Positions 34,869 to 44,799 of a stretch of DNA of 64,000 nucleotides are shown here, piece after piece. The translations under genes were made by a program, and so were the position numbers. The stretch's first letter is position 1. Each line of letters starts with the position of its first letter. The notes under the pieces were generated by a model, which saw only the letters and a program-made list of their open reading frames with translations, did no database searches and had not been told where the DNA came from. Source of the stretch: Cupriavidus necator (lineage in GTDB: Bacteria > Pseudomonadota > Gammaproteobacteria > Burkholderiales > Burkholderiaceae); the NCBI GenBank assembly GCA_022041995.1, contig CP074381.1, positions 3,162,001 through 3,226,000 of the forward strand, read 5' to 3'.

Positions 34869-35978
34869 ATGACAATCGCCCGTACCGAAGACATCATTGC
34901 CGACATCCGCGCCGGCCGCATGGTCATCCTCGTCGATGAGGAAGACCGCGAGAATGAAGGCGACCTGGTACTGGCTGCCGATTTCGTCACACCGGAAGCG
35001 ATCAATTTCATGGCCAAGCACGGCCGCGGGCTGATCTGCCTGACCCTGACGGCCGAGCGCTGCCGCCAGATGGACCTGCACCCGATGGTCAGCCGCAACG
35101 GCACCCAGCACGGCACCAACTTCACGGTGTCGATCGAGGCCGCCGAGGGCGTGACCACCGGCATTTCCGCCGCTGACCGCTCCCGCACCGTGCAGGCCGC
35201 CGTCGCCCGCGACGCCAGACCGGCCGACCTGGTCCAGCCCGGCCATATCTTCCCGCTGACGGCCCAGCCCGGCGGCGTGCTGATCCGCGCCGGCCATACC
35301 GAGGCCGGCTGCGACCTGGGCGCGCTGGCAGGCCTGACGCCGGCGGCCGTGATCTGCGAGATCATGAAGGACGACGGCACCATGGCGCGCCTGCCGGACC
35401 TGATCGAGTTCGCGCAGGAACATGACCTGAAGATCGGCACCATTGCCGACCTGATCCACTACCGCAGCCGCACCGAGAGCATTATCGAGCGGGTTGGCGA
35501 GCGCGCCATGCAGACCCCCTACGGCACCTTCCACAGCATCGCCTACCGCGACAAGCCCACCGGCCAGGCGCACCTGGCGCTGGTCAAGGGTTCGCCCGCG
35601 CCGGACCAGGAAACGCTGGTGCGCGTGCACGAGCCGTTCTCGGTGCTGGACCTGCTGGAAGTGAAATGCACGACGCACTCGTGGGGCATCCCGGCCGCCA
35701 TGCAAGCCATCGCCGAGGCCGAGACCGGCGTGATCGTGCTGCTGAACTGCGGCGACACCGTCGAGCAGCTGTTCACGCAATTCAGCGCGCTCGACGCACC
35801 GCAGTCGCGCCCGCGCCGCAAGCCGGACCTGCGCACCTACGGCATGGGCGCGCAGATCCTGAAGGATGTCGGCGTGGGCAAGATGCGCGTGCTGGCCGCC
35901 AGGCAGCGCATGCCCAGCATGACCGGCTTCGACCTGGAAGTGACCGGCTACCAACCCATGAACGGCCAGGCCGACTGA
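34869..35978 (+). CDS. ribB: 3,4-dihydroxy-2-butanone-4-phosphate synthase with a degenerate GTP cyclohydrolase II domain
   Basis: A 369-residue RibBA-type fusion. The N-terminal RibB domain is intact ([41 protein letters not shown]) and makes the four-carbon precursor of riboflavin from ribulose 5-phosphate. The C-terminal RibA-like part (about 200-369) keeps fold-level similarity but lacks the zinc motif (GDxxxSxxCDCG) of GTP cyclohydrolase II, reading [16 protein letters not shown] there. It is therefore probably monofunctional, a RibBX-type protein. No FMN riboswitch was recognised in the 295 bases upstream. Followed by ribH and nusB. Confidence 0.9.
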   Translation: MTIARTEDIIADIRAGRMVILVDEEDRENEGDLVLAADFVTPEAINFMAKHGRGLICLTLTAERCRQMDLHPMVSRNGTQHGTNFTVSIEAAEGVTTGISAADRSRTVQAAVARDARPADLVQPGHIFPLTAQPGGVLIRAGHTEAGCDLGALAGLTPAAVICEIMKDDGTMARLPDLIEFAQEHDLKIGTIADLIHYRSRTESIIERVGERAMQTPYGTFHSIAYRDKPTGQAHLALVKGSPAPDQETLVRVHEPFSVLDLLEVKCTTHSWGIPAAMQAIAEAETGVIVLLNCGDTVEQLFTQFSALDAPQSRPRRKPDLRTYGMGAQILKDVGVGKMRVLAARQRMPSMTGFDLEVTGYQPMNGQAD

Positions 35979-36050
35979 GCCTGCGCCTCCCGAACACCCC
36001 GGCAGCGCGCACCAGCGCCGTTGCCGCCCCGAAAACTGGAGAACTGAACA

Positions 36051-36551
36051 ATGGATCACGGCTTCTACCCCAGCAACCTCGACGGTGAAGGCCTGCGTAT
36101 CGGCATCGTGCAGGCCCGCTTCAACGAGCCGGTCTGCGCCGAACTGCTCGAAGCCTGCGTGGCCGAGCTGGAAAAGCTCGGCGTTGAGGGCGAAGACACC
36201 CTGGTGGTGACCGTCCCCGGCGCGCTGGAAATCCCGCTGGCGCTGCAGAAGATGTGCGAGAGCGGCCAGTTCGACGCCCTGGTCGCCCTGGGCGCCGTGG
36301 TGCGCGGCGAGACCTATCACTTCGAGCTGGTCTCGAACGAGTCGGGCGCCGGCATCACCCGCGTCGGCCTGGACTTCAATGTGCCGATCGCCAATGGCAT
36401 CCTGACCGTGGATACCGACGAGCAGGCCCACGCCCGCACCCGCGAGAAAGGCCGCGACTGCGCCCGCGCCGCGGTGGAGATGGCCAACCTGGTCGTCGCG
36501 CTCGATTCGCTGCGCGGCCAGGAAGATGAAGACGAGGACGACGATGAGTGA
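36051..36551 (+). CDS. ribH: 6,7-dimethyl-8-ribityllumazine synthase
   Basis: A 166-residue lumazine synthase: [31 protein letters not shown] and the catalytic-His region [18 protein letters not shown]. It condenses the RibB product with the RibD product. The C terminus is a very acidic tail (EDEDEDDDE) not needed for catalysis. Its last codons overlap the nusB start by eight bases. Confidence 0.96.
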   Translation: MDHGFYPSNLDGEGLRIGIVQARFNEPVCAELLEACVAELEKLGVEGEDTLVVTVPGALEIPLALQKMCESGQFDALVALGAVVRGETYHFELVSNESGAGITRVGLDFNVPIANGILTVDTDEQAHARTREKGRDCARAAVEMANLVVALDSLRGQEDEDEDDDE

Positions 36552-37062
36552 TACGTCGAACAACCAGGGCAACGACGGCGGCAAGGCAGCCGGCGGCAAG
36601 CCCGCCGCGGCCCGCACCGAGGCCAAGGCCCCGCCCAAGAGCGCGCGCCGCCGCTCGCGCGAGCTGGCGCTGCAGGGCCTGTACCAGTGGCTGTTGAACC
36701 GCAACGACATCGGCGCGATCCAGGCCCACCTGCATGATGCGCAAGGCTTCAACAAGGCCGACCGCGAGCACTTCGACGCGCTGCTCAACGGCGCGGTGCG
36801 CGAAGAAGCCCGCCTGACCGCTGCCTTCGAGCCCTTCCTGGACCGCACCGTGAACGAGCTTTCGCCGGTGGAGCGTGCCGCCCTGCTGGTCGGCAGCTAT
36901 GAGCTGGTGCACTGCGTCGACATCCCGTACAAGGTCGTGATCAACGAAGCCGTCGAGCTGACCAAGACCTTTGGCGGCGTCGAGGGCTACAAATACGTGA
37001 ACGGCGTGCTGGACAAGCTTGCCGCCCAGGTGCGCGCGGCCGAGGTCGCGGCGCGCCGCTGA
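36544..37062 (+). CDS. nusB: Transcription antitermination protein NusB
   Basis: A 172-residue NusB with a 35-residue Ala/Lys-rich extension before the conserved core ([65 protein letters not shown]). It joins S10 at boxA for rRNA antitermination. ATG 36544 lies inside the end of ribH, the common ribH-nusB arrangement. A terminator follows at 37134. Confidence 0.95.
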   Translation: MSDTSNNQGNDGGKAAGGKPAAARTEAKAPPKSARRRSRELALQGLYQWLLNRNDIGAIQAHLHDAQGFNKADREHFDALLNGAVREEARLTAAFEPFLDRTVNELSPVERAALLVGSYELVHCVDIPYKVVINEAVELTKTFGGVEGYKYVNGVLDKLAAQVRAAEVAARR

Positions 37063-37133
37063 GTTGCCAACTGAGCCGCCCGCGGGCCGGCCCACGCCAT
37101 CACCGCTGGCTTGCGCCGGCAATGATGAAGACG

Positions 37134-37156
37134 ACACCCGCCCCGGCGGGTGTTTT
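37134..37156 (+). terminator. Terminator after nusB
   Basis: ACACCCGC pairs with GCGGGTGT around CCCG, followed by TTT. It closes the ribB-ribH-nusB transcript. Confidence 0.75.
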
Positions 37157-37201
37157 CATTCCTACCTACCCTTTTGCTGAACGGGCCTGAGCCCGCCCCG
37201 G

Positions 37202-38389
37202 ATGATTATGGACATGCAGCGCCTGGCCACCGCCTCCCGCGTCGCCAATATCAATGCCTTCCACGTGATGGAACTGGCCAAGCAGGCCGCCGCGCTGGAG
37301 CGCGCCGGCCGCCATATCGTGCACATGGGCATCGGCGAGCCGGACTTCACCGCCGCCGAGCCGGTGGTGCGCGCGGCCGAAGCCGCCATGCGCCGCGGCG
37401 TCACGCAGTACACCGGTGCGCTCGGCATCCAGCCGCTGCGCGAGGCCATCGCCGGCTATTACAAGTCGGCCTACGGGCTGGATATCCCGGCACGGCGCGT
37501 GATCGTCACGGCCGGCGCCTCGGGCGCGCTGCTGCTGGCATGCGCGGTCCTGGTCGAGATCGGCGCCGAGGTGCTGATGCCCGACCCCAGCTACCCGTGC
37601 AACCGGCACTTCGTCGCCGCCTTCGACGGCGCCGCGCGCATGATCCCGAGCGGCCCGGCCGAGCGCTTCCAGCTGACCGCCGCGCAGGTCGAGGCCAACT
37701 GGGGCGAGCAGACCCGCGGCGTGCTGCTGGCATCGCCCTCCAACCCGACCGGCACCTCGATCCTGCCCGATGAACTCGACCGCATCCTGCAGGCCGTGCG
37801 CGCGCGCAACGGCTTTGCCATCCTCGATGAGATCTACCAGGGCCTGTCCTATGACGCCCCGCCGGTCTCGGCGCTGGGCCTGGACGAAAACGTGGTCACG
37901 GTGAACAGCTTCTCCAAGTACTTCAACATGACGGGCTGGCGCCTGGGCTGGCTGGTGGTGCCGGAGGCGCTGGTGGAAGCCTTCGAGAAGGTCGCGCAGA
38001 ACCTGTTCATCTGCGCGTCGGCCGTGGCGCAGTACGCCGCGCTGGCCTGCTTCACCCCCGAGGCCCTGGCGATCTACGACGAACGCAAGGCCGAGTTCCG
38101 CCGCCGCCGCGACCTGATCGTGCCAGCGCTGGAGGCCCTTGGCCTGCGCGTGCCGGTGCGCCCGGACGGCGCCTTCTATGTCTACGCCGACTGCCGCGGC
38201 GTCAACCACCCCGCCGCCGGCGATGCCGACCGGCTGACGCAGGCGATGCTGCACGATGCGGGCGTGGTCATGGTGCCGGGGCAGGATTTCGGCCCGCATA
38301 CGGCGAAGGACTACATCCGGATCTCGTACGCGACCTCGCGCGGGAATATCGAGGAGGCGATGGCGCGCCTCGGCAAGCTGTTCCGCTGA
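37202..38389 (+). CDS. Class I/II PLP-dependent aminotransferase
   Basis: A 395-residue fold-type I aminotransferase: HMGIGEPDFTAAEPVV, TQYTGALGIQPLREAI, SPSNPTGTSI, ILDEIYQGLSYD, the PLP lysine in NSFSKYFNMTGWRLGW, and Arg in YIRISYATS. Family resemblance is to aspartate/alanine-type enzymes; the amino-acid substrate cannot be set from sequence alone. Three possible ATGs (37202, 37208, 37214) lie close together. Single gene flanked by terminators. Confidence 0.88.
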   Translation: MIMDMQRLATASRVANINAFHVMELAKQAAALERAGRHIVHMGIGEPDFTAAEPVVRAAEAAMRRGVTQYTGALGIQPLREAIAGYYKSAYGLDIPARRVIVTAGASGALLLACAVLVEIGAEVLMPDPSYPCNRHFVAAFDGAARMIPSGPAERFQLTAAQVEANWGEQTRGVLLASPSNPTGTSILPDELDRILQAVRARNGFAILDEIYQGLSYDAPPVSALGLDENVVTVNSFSKYFNMTGWRLGWLVVPEALVEAFEKVAQNLFICASAVAQYAALACFTPEALAIYDERKAEFRRRRDLIVPALEALGLRVPVRPDGAFYVYADCRGVNHPAAGDADRLTQAMLHDAGVVMVPGQDFGPHTAKDYIRISYATSRGNIEEAMARLGKLFR

Positions 38390-38419
38390 CCGGCCTCTCC
38401 CGGCTGAGGCAGGCAAAAG

Positions 38420-38443
38420 AAAAGCACCCCGCGGGGTGCTTTT
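38420..38443. terminator. Bidirectional terminator
   Basis: AAAAGCACCCC pairs with GGGGTGCTTTT around GC, giving a T-tract on both strands. It lies between the convergent aminotransferase and transglycosylase genes. Confidence 0.85.
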
Positions 38444-38468
38444 CTGATTTGGCGATACCGTTGCGCGC

Positions 38469-39527
38469 TCAGGCGTTGTGCGGACCGTTGTTCGCTTCCA
38501 GCTTCTCGGTCGGGGCCAGGTGCTCGGCCGGGGCCTTGACCTCGGCCGGCTTGTCGGCATTGGCGGGCGCGTTGCGCACGCCCAGCAGCTGGCGCAGGCG
38601 GGCGCGCTCGGCCAGCACCTTGGCGCCGTAGCCGCCATCGGTGGCCGTGGTGGCACCGACGTAGTACTTCAGGCCGCCTTCGATCGAGCCAGCGCGGGCG
38701 ATGCAGTCCTTGAGCACCAGCGCGCCGATCTTGATATTGGCGTACGGATTGAGCGCCGCGGCAACGCCGCCGACGGCCTCGTACTTGTCCTGGTGGACCT
38801 TGGTCATGACCTGCATCAGGCCCTGCGCACCCACGCCGCTTTCGGCGTACGGGTTGAAGCTGGACTCGATCGCGATCACGCCCAGGATCAGCAGCGGGTC
38901 GATACCGACCTCGCGGCCGGTCAGGTAGGCCGCCTTCACCAGTTGCGCGGTGGCCTGGGCCGCCACGCGGTACTTGCGCGCAATGTAATCGGCCACGGCC
39001 GCCTGCTCGCGGGCGGTGCCCAGCGTGCTGGTGCTGCGGGCATCCATCGCCACGCGTGTCACCGGGATCTGCGCGGCCAGATGCGCGACCGACGGCACCT
39101 TGGCGGCAGCCGCCAGGCTCCATTCGTCCACGCCCGACACTGTCGGCAGGCCGCCCTTGCCAAAGGCAAGCTTGGCCGCGGCGACGTCCGCCGACTGCGG
39201 CGGCACGGCAGTGCTGGCCACGGCAGGCGCAGCCGGCATGGCGGCGCCAACCAGCACCGCGGGTGCTTCGTCACCCGCCAGCAGCCCAGCCAGCGTGGTG
39301 CGCCATTCCTGGCTCAGCGACAGCGACACGGCCGAAACGACCGCGATCACGCCCAGGCTGTTCAGGGCGTACTTCAGCGTTGTGCGGCCACCGCGCAACG
39401 CGCGGCCCGCGACCGGATGCGCGAGACGGACCTGCAATGCCCGACTCACTCCGGGTACCGGCTGTCGGAGACGGACCTGCAAGGCCCGCCCGATGCCGGG
39501 AAGATGAAGGGTTTTCCAACCGCTCAT
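38469..39527 (-). CDS. Membrane-anchored lytic transglycosylase (SLT domain)
   Basis: A 352-residue protein. A cytoplasmic N-terminal tail contains a 15-residue tandem repeat, then a membrane segment (LNSLGVIAVVSAVSLSLS), a linker, and a periplasmic SLT domain: GVIAIESSFNPYAES (catalytic Glu), GAQGLMQVM, LNPYANIKIGALVLKDC, EGGLKYYVGAT. It cleaves peptidoglycan glycan strands. ATG 39527 follows GGAGGT. The basic repeated tail before the membrane helix is unusual for the family. Confidence 0.88.
   Translation of the reverse strand: MSGWKTLHLPGIGRALQVRLRQPVPGVSRALQVRLAHPVAGRALRGGRTTLKYALNSLGVIAVVSAVSLSLSQEWRTTLAGLLAGDEAPAVLVGAAMPAAPAVASTAVPPQSADVAAAKLAFGKGGLPTVSGVDEWSLAAAAKVPSVAHLAAQIPVTRVAMDARSTSTLGTAREQAAVADYIARKYRVAAQATAQLVKAAYLTGREVGIDPLLILGVIAIESSFNPYAESGVGAQGLMQVMTKVHQDKYEAVGGVAAALNPYANIKIGALVLKDCIARAGSIEGGLKYYVGATTATDGGYGAKVLAERARLRQLLGVRNAPANADKPAEVKAPAEHLAPTEKLEANNGPHNA
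39423..39512 (-). repeat. 45-bp tandem duplication at the start of the transglycosylase gene
   Basis: GAGACGGACCTGCAA occurs at 39423-39437 and 39468-39482, 45 bases apart, and similarity continues beyond it. At protein level it is a repeat of PG(I/V)(G/S)RALQVRL followed by RQP or AHP. The duplicated 15-residue unit is amphipathic and basic. Confidence 0.75.
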
Positions 39528-40175
39528 GCTTACCTCCATCCGTTGCCCGCTTCGCGCGCCCGACTGCGGCACGCGCCCGATCTCAACGTACTCAAGTAAG
39601 GATGCCGCGCCGTCCAGCAGTGACGACCAAGCATCTGTTGGCAGGCGCTCCCCGTGCGCCCAACTGGAAACAGGCTACGCTCTGGGGGAGCGCACCCTGC
39701 CACGACTAAACTCACTACGCTCCGGCAAGTCGCCGGAGGCGACCGGTCGGCCCGCTTGCATTCGGGCCCTACCATCGGTCCTTGCTGGAGGGATTTTCTG
39801 GCACGTTTTCTTTGATGTGCACCCCTTGACACAGGGGGAAAATCCATGCTGCGACGCAACACTCCATGGAGCAGACCGGATTGTAGGAACGGTGTTATAT
39901 CTCGTCAAGAATAAAAATCTTGAATTTCACTACTTTTAGTTATTTGTAACAGCGACGACTTAGTCGACCCGGAATCACCCGCTCCCCCGCAAACGCAGGC
40001 GTGGCCTTGGGTATCCACTACGACACAAGCTCCGGCAGCGACAAAAAACTTACAATTTGCGCGGCATCTTCTTGATGTTTTTTTTTGCGGCAATGCCGGC
40101 GAATGTGTATCGTCACCGACTTCACTGCCGCACCGCGCAGCCCCCTGCGAATGCCGCACCACAACAGAATTCACT
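39528..40175. other. Long divergent intergenic region, locally AT-rich
   Basis: These 648 bases separate the transglycosylase gene from ubiD. The part 39880-39960 is markedly AT-rich against the chromosome. Near 40066-40086 a short CATC/GATG stem is followed by nine T, which could end a small RNA transcribed on the plus strand, and TACAAT at 40051-40056 could be a -10 box. No open frame here resembles a protein family. Function unresolved. Confidence 0.4.
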
Positions 40176-41705
40176 ATGCAATACAAAGACTTGCGCGATT
40201 TCATCGGTCAACTCGAAGGCATGGGCGAGCTGCGGCGCATCGCCCGGCCGGTCGCGCCCAACCTGGAAATGACCGAAGTCTGCGACCGGCTGCTGCGCGC
40301 TGGAGGCCCCGCGGTCCTTTTTGAGCAACCTTCCGGAGCCAGCACCGATGGAGGCATCTATAGCGTTCCTGTACTCGCCAATCTGTTCGGCACGACACAC
40401 AGGGTCGCACTTGGCATGGGCGCCGAATCGATGGAAGACCTGCGCGACATCGGCCGGGTCTTGTCAGCACTGAAGGAACCGGAGCCGCCGCGCGGCCTGC
40501 GCGAGGCCGGCAAGCTGTTCACGCTGGCCAAATCTGTGTGGGATATGGCACCAAAGCGGGTCAGCAGCCCGGCCTGCCAGGAGGTGGTGTGGGAGGGCAG
40601 CGACGTCGACCTGGCGCGCCTGCCAATCCAGACCTGCTGGCCCGGCGATGCGGCGCCGCTGATCACCTGGGGCCTGGTAGTGACCAAGGGCCCGCACAAG
40701 AAGCGCCAGAACCTGGGCATCTACCGCCAGCAGGTGATCGGCCGCAACCAGGTCATCATGCGGTGGCTGGCGCACCGCGGCGGCGCGCTCGACTTCCGCG
40801 AGCACGCGCTGGCCAACCCTGGCAAGCCCTTCCCGATCGCGGTGGCGCTGGGCGCCGACCCGGCCACCATCCTGGGCGCGGTGACGCCGGTGCCGGATAC
40901 GCTGTCCGAGTACCAGTTCGCCGGCCTGCTGCGCGGCAGCCGCACGGCGCTGGCCGGCTGCCTCACACCGACGCTGTCCGAGCTGAGTGTGCCCGCGTCG
41001 GCCGAGATCGTGCTCGAAGGCCATATCCAGCCCGACCCCGACCACCCGTCCGGCTACCAGCATGCGCTGGAAGGCCCGTTCGGCGACCACACCGGCTATT
41101 ACAACGAGCAGGACTGGTTCCCCGTGTTCACCATCGACCGCATCACCATGCGGCGCGACCCGATCTACCACTCCACCTACACCGGCAAGCCGCCCGACGA
41201 GCCCGCCGTGCTGGGCGTGGCGCTGAACGAGGTGTTCGTGCCGCTGCTGCAGAAGCAGTTCCCGGAGATCACCGACTTCTACCTGCCGCCCGAGGGCTGC
41301 AGCTACCGCATGGCGCTGGTGCGCATGAAGAAGCAGTACGCCGGCCATGCCAAGCGCGTGATGTTCGGCGTGTGGAGCTTCCTGCGGCAGTTCATGTATA
41401 CGAAGTTCATTGTGGTGGTCGATGACGATGTCGACGTGCGCGACTGGAAGGAAGTGATCTGGGCCATCACCACCCGCGTCGACCCAAGCCGCGACACGGT
41501 GCTGGTCGACAACACCCCGATCGATTACCTGGACTTCGCCTCGCCGGTGTCGGGCCTGGGGTCCAAGATGGGCATCGACGCCACCGACAAGTGGCCGGGC
41601 GAGACCACGCGGGAATGGGGCACGCCGATCTCCATGGATGCGGCCGTCAAGGCAAAGGTCGACACCATGTGGGAAACCCTGTTCGAGCGCCCCGCCAGCC
41701 GCTGA
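40176..41705 (+). CDS. ubiD: UbiD-family 4-hydroxy-3-polyprenylbenzoate decarboxylase
   Basis: A 509-residue prenyl-FMN-dependent decarboxylase of ubiquinone synthesis. N-terminal [22 protein letters not shown], internal [22 protein letters not shown], the cofactor and catalytic region ([32 protein letters not shown]) and [27 protein letters not shown] are all typical of UbiD. Length matches. Needs UbiX-made prenylated FMN, not encoded here. Confidence 0.94.
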   Translation: MQYKDLRDFIGQLEGMGELRRIARPVAPNLEMTEVCDRLLRAGGPAVLFEQPSGASTDGGIYSVPVLANLFGTTHRVALGMGAESMEDLRDIGRVLSALKEPEPPRGLREAGKLFTLAKSVWDMAPKRVSSPACQEVVWEGSDVDLARLPIQTCWPGDAAPLITWGLVVTKGPHKKRQNLGIYRQQVIGRNQVIMRWLAHRGGALDFREHALANPGKPFPIAVALGADPATILGAVTPVPDTLSEYQFAGLLRGSRTALAGCLTPTLSELSVPASAEIVLEGHIQPDPDHPSGYQHALEGPFGDHTGYYNEQDWFPVFTIDRITMRRDPIYHSTYTGKPPDEPAVLGVALNEVFVPLLQKQFPEITDFYLPPEGCSYRMALVRMKKQYAGHAKRVMFGVWSFLRQFMYTKFIVVVDDDVDVRDWKEVIWAITTRVDPSRDTVLVDNTPIDYLDFASPVSGLGSKMGIDATDKWPGETTREWGTPISMDAAVKAKVDTMWETLFERPASR

Positions 41706-41835
41706 TGAGCCGCTGACCGACAACCGGGCCCGTGCCCCGTTATCATGTCGCGCTGATGCCTGGTGTCGCCACCGGCGCGCCGCAATGACCATCGCACCAT
41801 CCAATGCCCGCGACAGACGGGCGCAAGGAGGAGAC

Positions 41836-43860
41836 ATGACGACCGCCGCCCCGCTCACCGAAGGCAGCCTGATGTGGACGCCCTCCGAGGCGTTCCGCGA
41901 CAGCAGCCAGGTCGCGCGCTTCATGCACTGGCTGCGGGCCGAGCGCGGCCTGGCCTTTGACGACTACGACAGCCTCTGGGAGTGGTCGGTCACTGAGCTG
42001 GAAGCCTTCTGGGACGCCGTGCGCACCTATTTCGACGTGCACTTCGACACGCCCGCCGTGCAGGTGCTGGACCGCCGCACCATGCCGGGCGCGCGCTGGT
42101 TCGAGGGCGCCACGCTGAACTACGTGCAGCAGGTATTCCGCCACGCCGGTACGGGCAGCGCCCGCCAGCGCGCCGCGATCCGCCATGCCGGCGAGGCGCA
42201 GCCGCTGGCCGATATCAGCTGGCACGTGCTGGAGACCCAAGTGGCATCGCTGGCGCATGCGCTGCGCCAGATGGGCGTGCAGCGTGGCGACCGCGTCGCC
42301 GGCTACCTGCCCAATATCCCCGCCACCATCGTCGCCTTCCTGGCCACGGCCAGCTTGGGCGCGGTCTGGTCCGGCTGCGCGCCGGACATGGGCCAGGTCG
42401 CGGTGATCGACCGCTTCCGGCAAATCGAGCCCAGGGTGCTGATCGCCGTCGACGGCTACCGCTACGGTGGCAAGGCCTATGACCGGGCCCCGGTGCTTGC
42501 CGACCTGGTCGCCGCCCTGCCCTCGCTGACCGACCTGGTGCTGGTGCCGCAGATCGGCAGCCACGCAGCCCCGCCCACCGGCGTGCGCGCGCATGCCTGG
42601 CAGGATGTGCTGGCGCACGACGTGGCGCTGGCGATCGAGCCGGTGCCGTTCGACCATCCGCTGTGGATCGTCTACTCCTCTGGCACCACCGGCATGCCCA
42701 AGCCGATCGTGCATGGCCATGGCGGCATCGTCATCGAGCAGCTCAAGCTGATGGCCTTCCATAACAACCTGGGCCCGGACGATGTCTTCCACTGGTACAG
42801 CAGCAGCGGCTGGATCATGTGGAACGCGCAGGTGGCCGGCCTGCTGCTGGGCACCACCATCGCGCTCTACGACGGCAACCCGGCCTGGCCCGACGCGGGC
42901 GTGCTGTGGCGCTTTGTCGACGATGCCGGCGTGACGCTGTTCGGCGCCGGCGCGGCCTTCTTCACCAACTGCATGAAGGCCGGCATCGAACCGGCCCGCA
43001 TCGCCGACGTGTCGCGCCTGCGCGGGCTCGGCTCGACCGGCTCGCCGCTGCCGGTGGAGGCCTACGACTGGATCTATCGCCATGTGCGCGAAGACATCTG
43101 GCTGGTGCCGATGTCGGGCGGCACCGACTTTGCCGGCTCGTTCGTCGCCGGCTGTCCGCTGCTGCCGGTCTATTCCGGCGAGATGCAATGCCGCTGCCTG
43201 GGCGCCAAGGTGGAGGCCTTCGACGACAACGGCCAGCCGCTGATCGACCAGGTGGGAGAACTGGTCTGCACCGAGCCGATGCCGTCGATGCCGCTCTACC
43301 TGTGGGGCGACGCCGACGGCAAGCGCTACCGCGACAGCTATTTCGACACGTACCCCGGGGTCTGGCGGCATGGCGACTGGATCAAGATCACCAGCCGCGG
43401 CGGCGCGGTGATCTACGGGCGCTCGGACGCCACCATCAACCGCTACGGCATCCGCATGGGCACCAGCGAGCTGTACCGCGTGGTGGAAGACCTGCCGGAA
43501 GTGCTCGACAGCATGGTGGTCGACCTGGAATACCTGGGCCGCGAGTCGTATATGCCGCTGTTCGTGGTGCTGCGCGAAGGCCTGGTGCTGGACGATGCGC
43601 TGCGCGACACCCTGCGCGCGCGCATCCGCGAAGCGCTGTCCTCGCGCCACGTGCCCAATGAGATCGTGCAGGTGCCCGGCGTGCCGCGCACGCTGTCCGG
43701 CAAGAAGATGGAAGTGCCGATCAAGAAGCTGCTGCTCGGCCATGCGCCCCAGGGCATCGCCAACCGCGATGCGATGGCCAACCCGGATACGCTCGACTGG
43801 TACTTCGACTATGCCGAGCGCTTCCTGAAGGCGCGGCAGGCCGACTCCGCCACGCGGTAG
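41836..43860 (+). CDS. Acetoacetyl-CoA synthetase
   Basis: A 674-residue ANL-superfamily ligase resembling acetoacetate-CoA ligase: N-terminal FMHWLRAERGLAFDDYDSLWEWSV and ARWFEGATLNYVQQVFRH, the AMP-binding motif WIVYSSGTTGMPKPIVHGHGG, MSGGTDFAGSFV, and the C-terminal catalytic lysine region PRTLSGKKMEVPIKK. It activates acetoacetate (for example from 3-hydroxybutyrate). ATG 41836 follows AAGGAGGAG. The PHA depolymerase gene lies about 1 kb downstream, so a link to polyhydroxybutyrate reuse is plausible. Confidence 0.9.
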   Translation: MTTAAPLTEGSLMWTPSEAFRDSSQVARFMHWLRAERGLAFDDYDSLWEWSVTELEAFWDAVRTYFDVHFDTPAVQVLDRRTMPGARWFEGATLNYVQQVFRHAGTGSARQRAAIRHAGEAQPLADISWHVLETQVASLAHALRQMGVQRGDRVAGYLPNIPATIVAFLATASLGAVWSGCAPDMGQVAVIDRFRQIEPRVLIAVDGYRYGGKAYDRAPVLADLVAALPSLTDLVLVPQIGSHAAPPTGVRAHAWQDVLAHDVALAIEPVPFDHPLWIVYSSGTTGMPKPIVHGHGGIVIEQLKLMAFHNNLGPDDVFHWYSSSGWIMWNAQVAGLLLGTTIALYDGNPAWPDAGVLWRFVDDAGVTLFGAGAAFFTNCMKAGIEPARIADVSRLRGLGSTGSPLPVEAYDWIYRHVREDIWLVPMSGGTDFAGSFVAGCPLLPVYSGEMQCRCLGAKVEAFDDNGQPLIDQVGELVCTEPMPSMPLYLWGDADGKRYRDSYFDTYPGVWRHGDWIKITSRGGAVIYGRSDATINRYGIRMGTSELYRVVEDLPEVLDSMVVDLEYLGRESYMPLFVVLREGLVLDDALRDTLRARIREALSSRHVPNEIVQVPGVPRTLSGKKMEVPIKKLLLGHAPQGIANRDAMANPDTLDWYFDYAERFLKARQADSATR

Positions 43861-43893
43861 CGCCGGCGGCCGCGGCGGTTGCCAGCGAGGACA

Positions 43894-44547
43894 TCAGAAC
43901 TCCACATCCAGTTCGCTGATTTCGTCGGGTTCCTCGCGCGCCGCCGCGATCCACTCCTGCAGCTCCGGCATCGACAGGATCTGCTTGCAGTAGGCAACCG
44001 GCACGGGATCGAGCATCACGCCATAGGTGACAAAGCGCGTCACCACCGGCGCGTACATGGCGTCGGCCATGGTGCGCGTGCCGAACAGGTAAGGCCCGCC
44101 GTAGCGCGTCAGGCATTCGGTCCAGATCGCCGTGATGCGATCGATGTCGGCCTGCGCCCGCGACCACACCTTCATCCCGGGGAAATGCCCCTTCAGGTTC
44201 ATCGGCAGCGCCGAACGCATCGCGGCAAACCCGGAATGCATCTCGCCGCAGATGGCGCGGCAGTGGGCACGCGCGGCGCGGTCTTCCGGCAGCAGGCCGG
44301 CCTTGGGGTGGATTTCGTTCAGGTATTCGGCGATCGCCAGGGTGTCCCACACCGTCACGCCGTGGTGGCGCAGGCACGGCACCAGGATCGACGGCGACAG
44401 CAGCAGGATTTCCGCACGCGCCGCGGCGTCGTCCGGCGGCACCAGCACTTCTTCGAATTCCAGGCCGGCAAAGCGCGCCAGCAGCCAGCCTCGCAGCGAC
44501 CATGAGGAATAGGTCTTGCTGCTGATGGTGAGTGTGGTCTTGGACAT
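43894..44547 (-). CDS. Glutathione S-transferase family protein
   Basis: A 217-residue GST: N-terminal thioredoxin-fold domain (TLTISSKTYSSWSLRGWLLARFAG, SILVPCLRHHG, VWDTLAIAEYLNEIHP) and C-terminal helical domain (GPYLFGTRTMADAMYAPVVTRF). The Ser of SSWSLR probably contacts glutathione. ATG 44547 is preceded by AAAGGAGG, a very strong ribosome site; the open frame far upstream is antisense to the next gene. Physiological substrate unknown. Confidence 0.9.
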   Translation of the reverse strand: MSKTTLTISSKTYSSWSLRGWLLARFAGLEFEEVLVPPDDAAARAEILLLSPSILVPCLRHHGVTVWDTLAIAEYLNEIHPKAGLLPEDRAARAHCRAICGEMHSGFAAMRSALPMNLKGHFPGMKVWSRAQADIDRITAIWTECLTRYGGPYLFGTRTMADAMYAPVVTRFVTYGVMLDPVPVAYCKQILSMPELQEWIAAAREEPDEISELDVEF

Positions 44548-44799
44548 CGCGCCTCCTTTACGGCTTGTTGCCGCTCGTTGCCCCGCACCTATGCAGTGCA
44601 TCCGGCAGGCACCAGTCTGAAGCCGCTGCGCTCCATGCGCCGCGAAGGGGCGCCACGCCCGTGCGCCAGGCGCATGCTTCACTACTTGCGCGGCATCGTC
44701 CGCCCCGCTCACCGCACAAAGCGCAAGGCGCGTGCCAGGCATAAACTGATGGCATACATATTGCGGCTGGCAAGAACCAGAACAGCGGGGGACCGAGCC

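Noticed and set aside
34818..36848. A 676-codon antisense frame opposite ribB, ribH and nusB
   Set aside because: Composition is typical of antisense frames in GC-rich DNA and all three genes beneath it are well identified.
41743..43743. A 666-codon antisense frame opposite acetoacetyl-CoA synthetase
   Set aside because: No motif or start signal; an artefact of codon bias.
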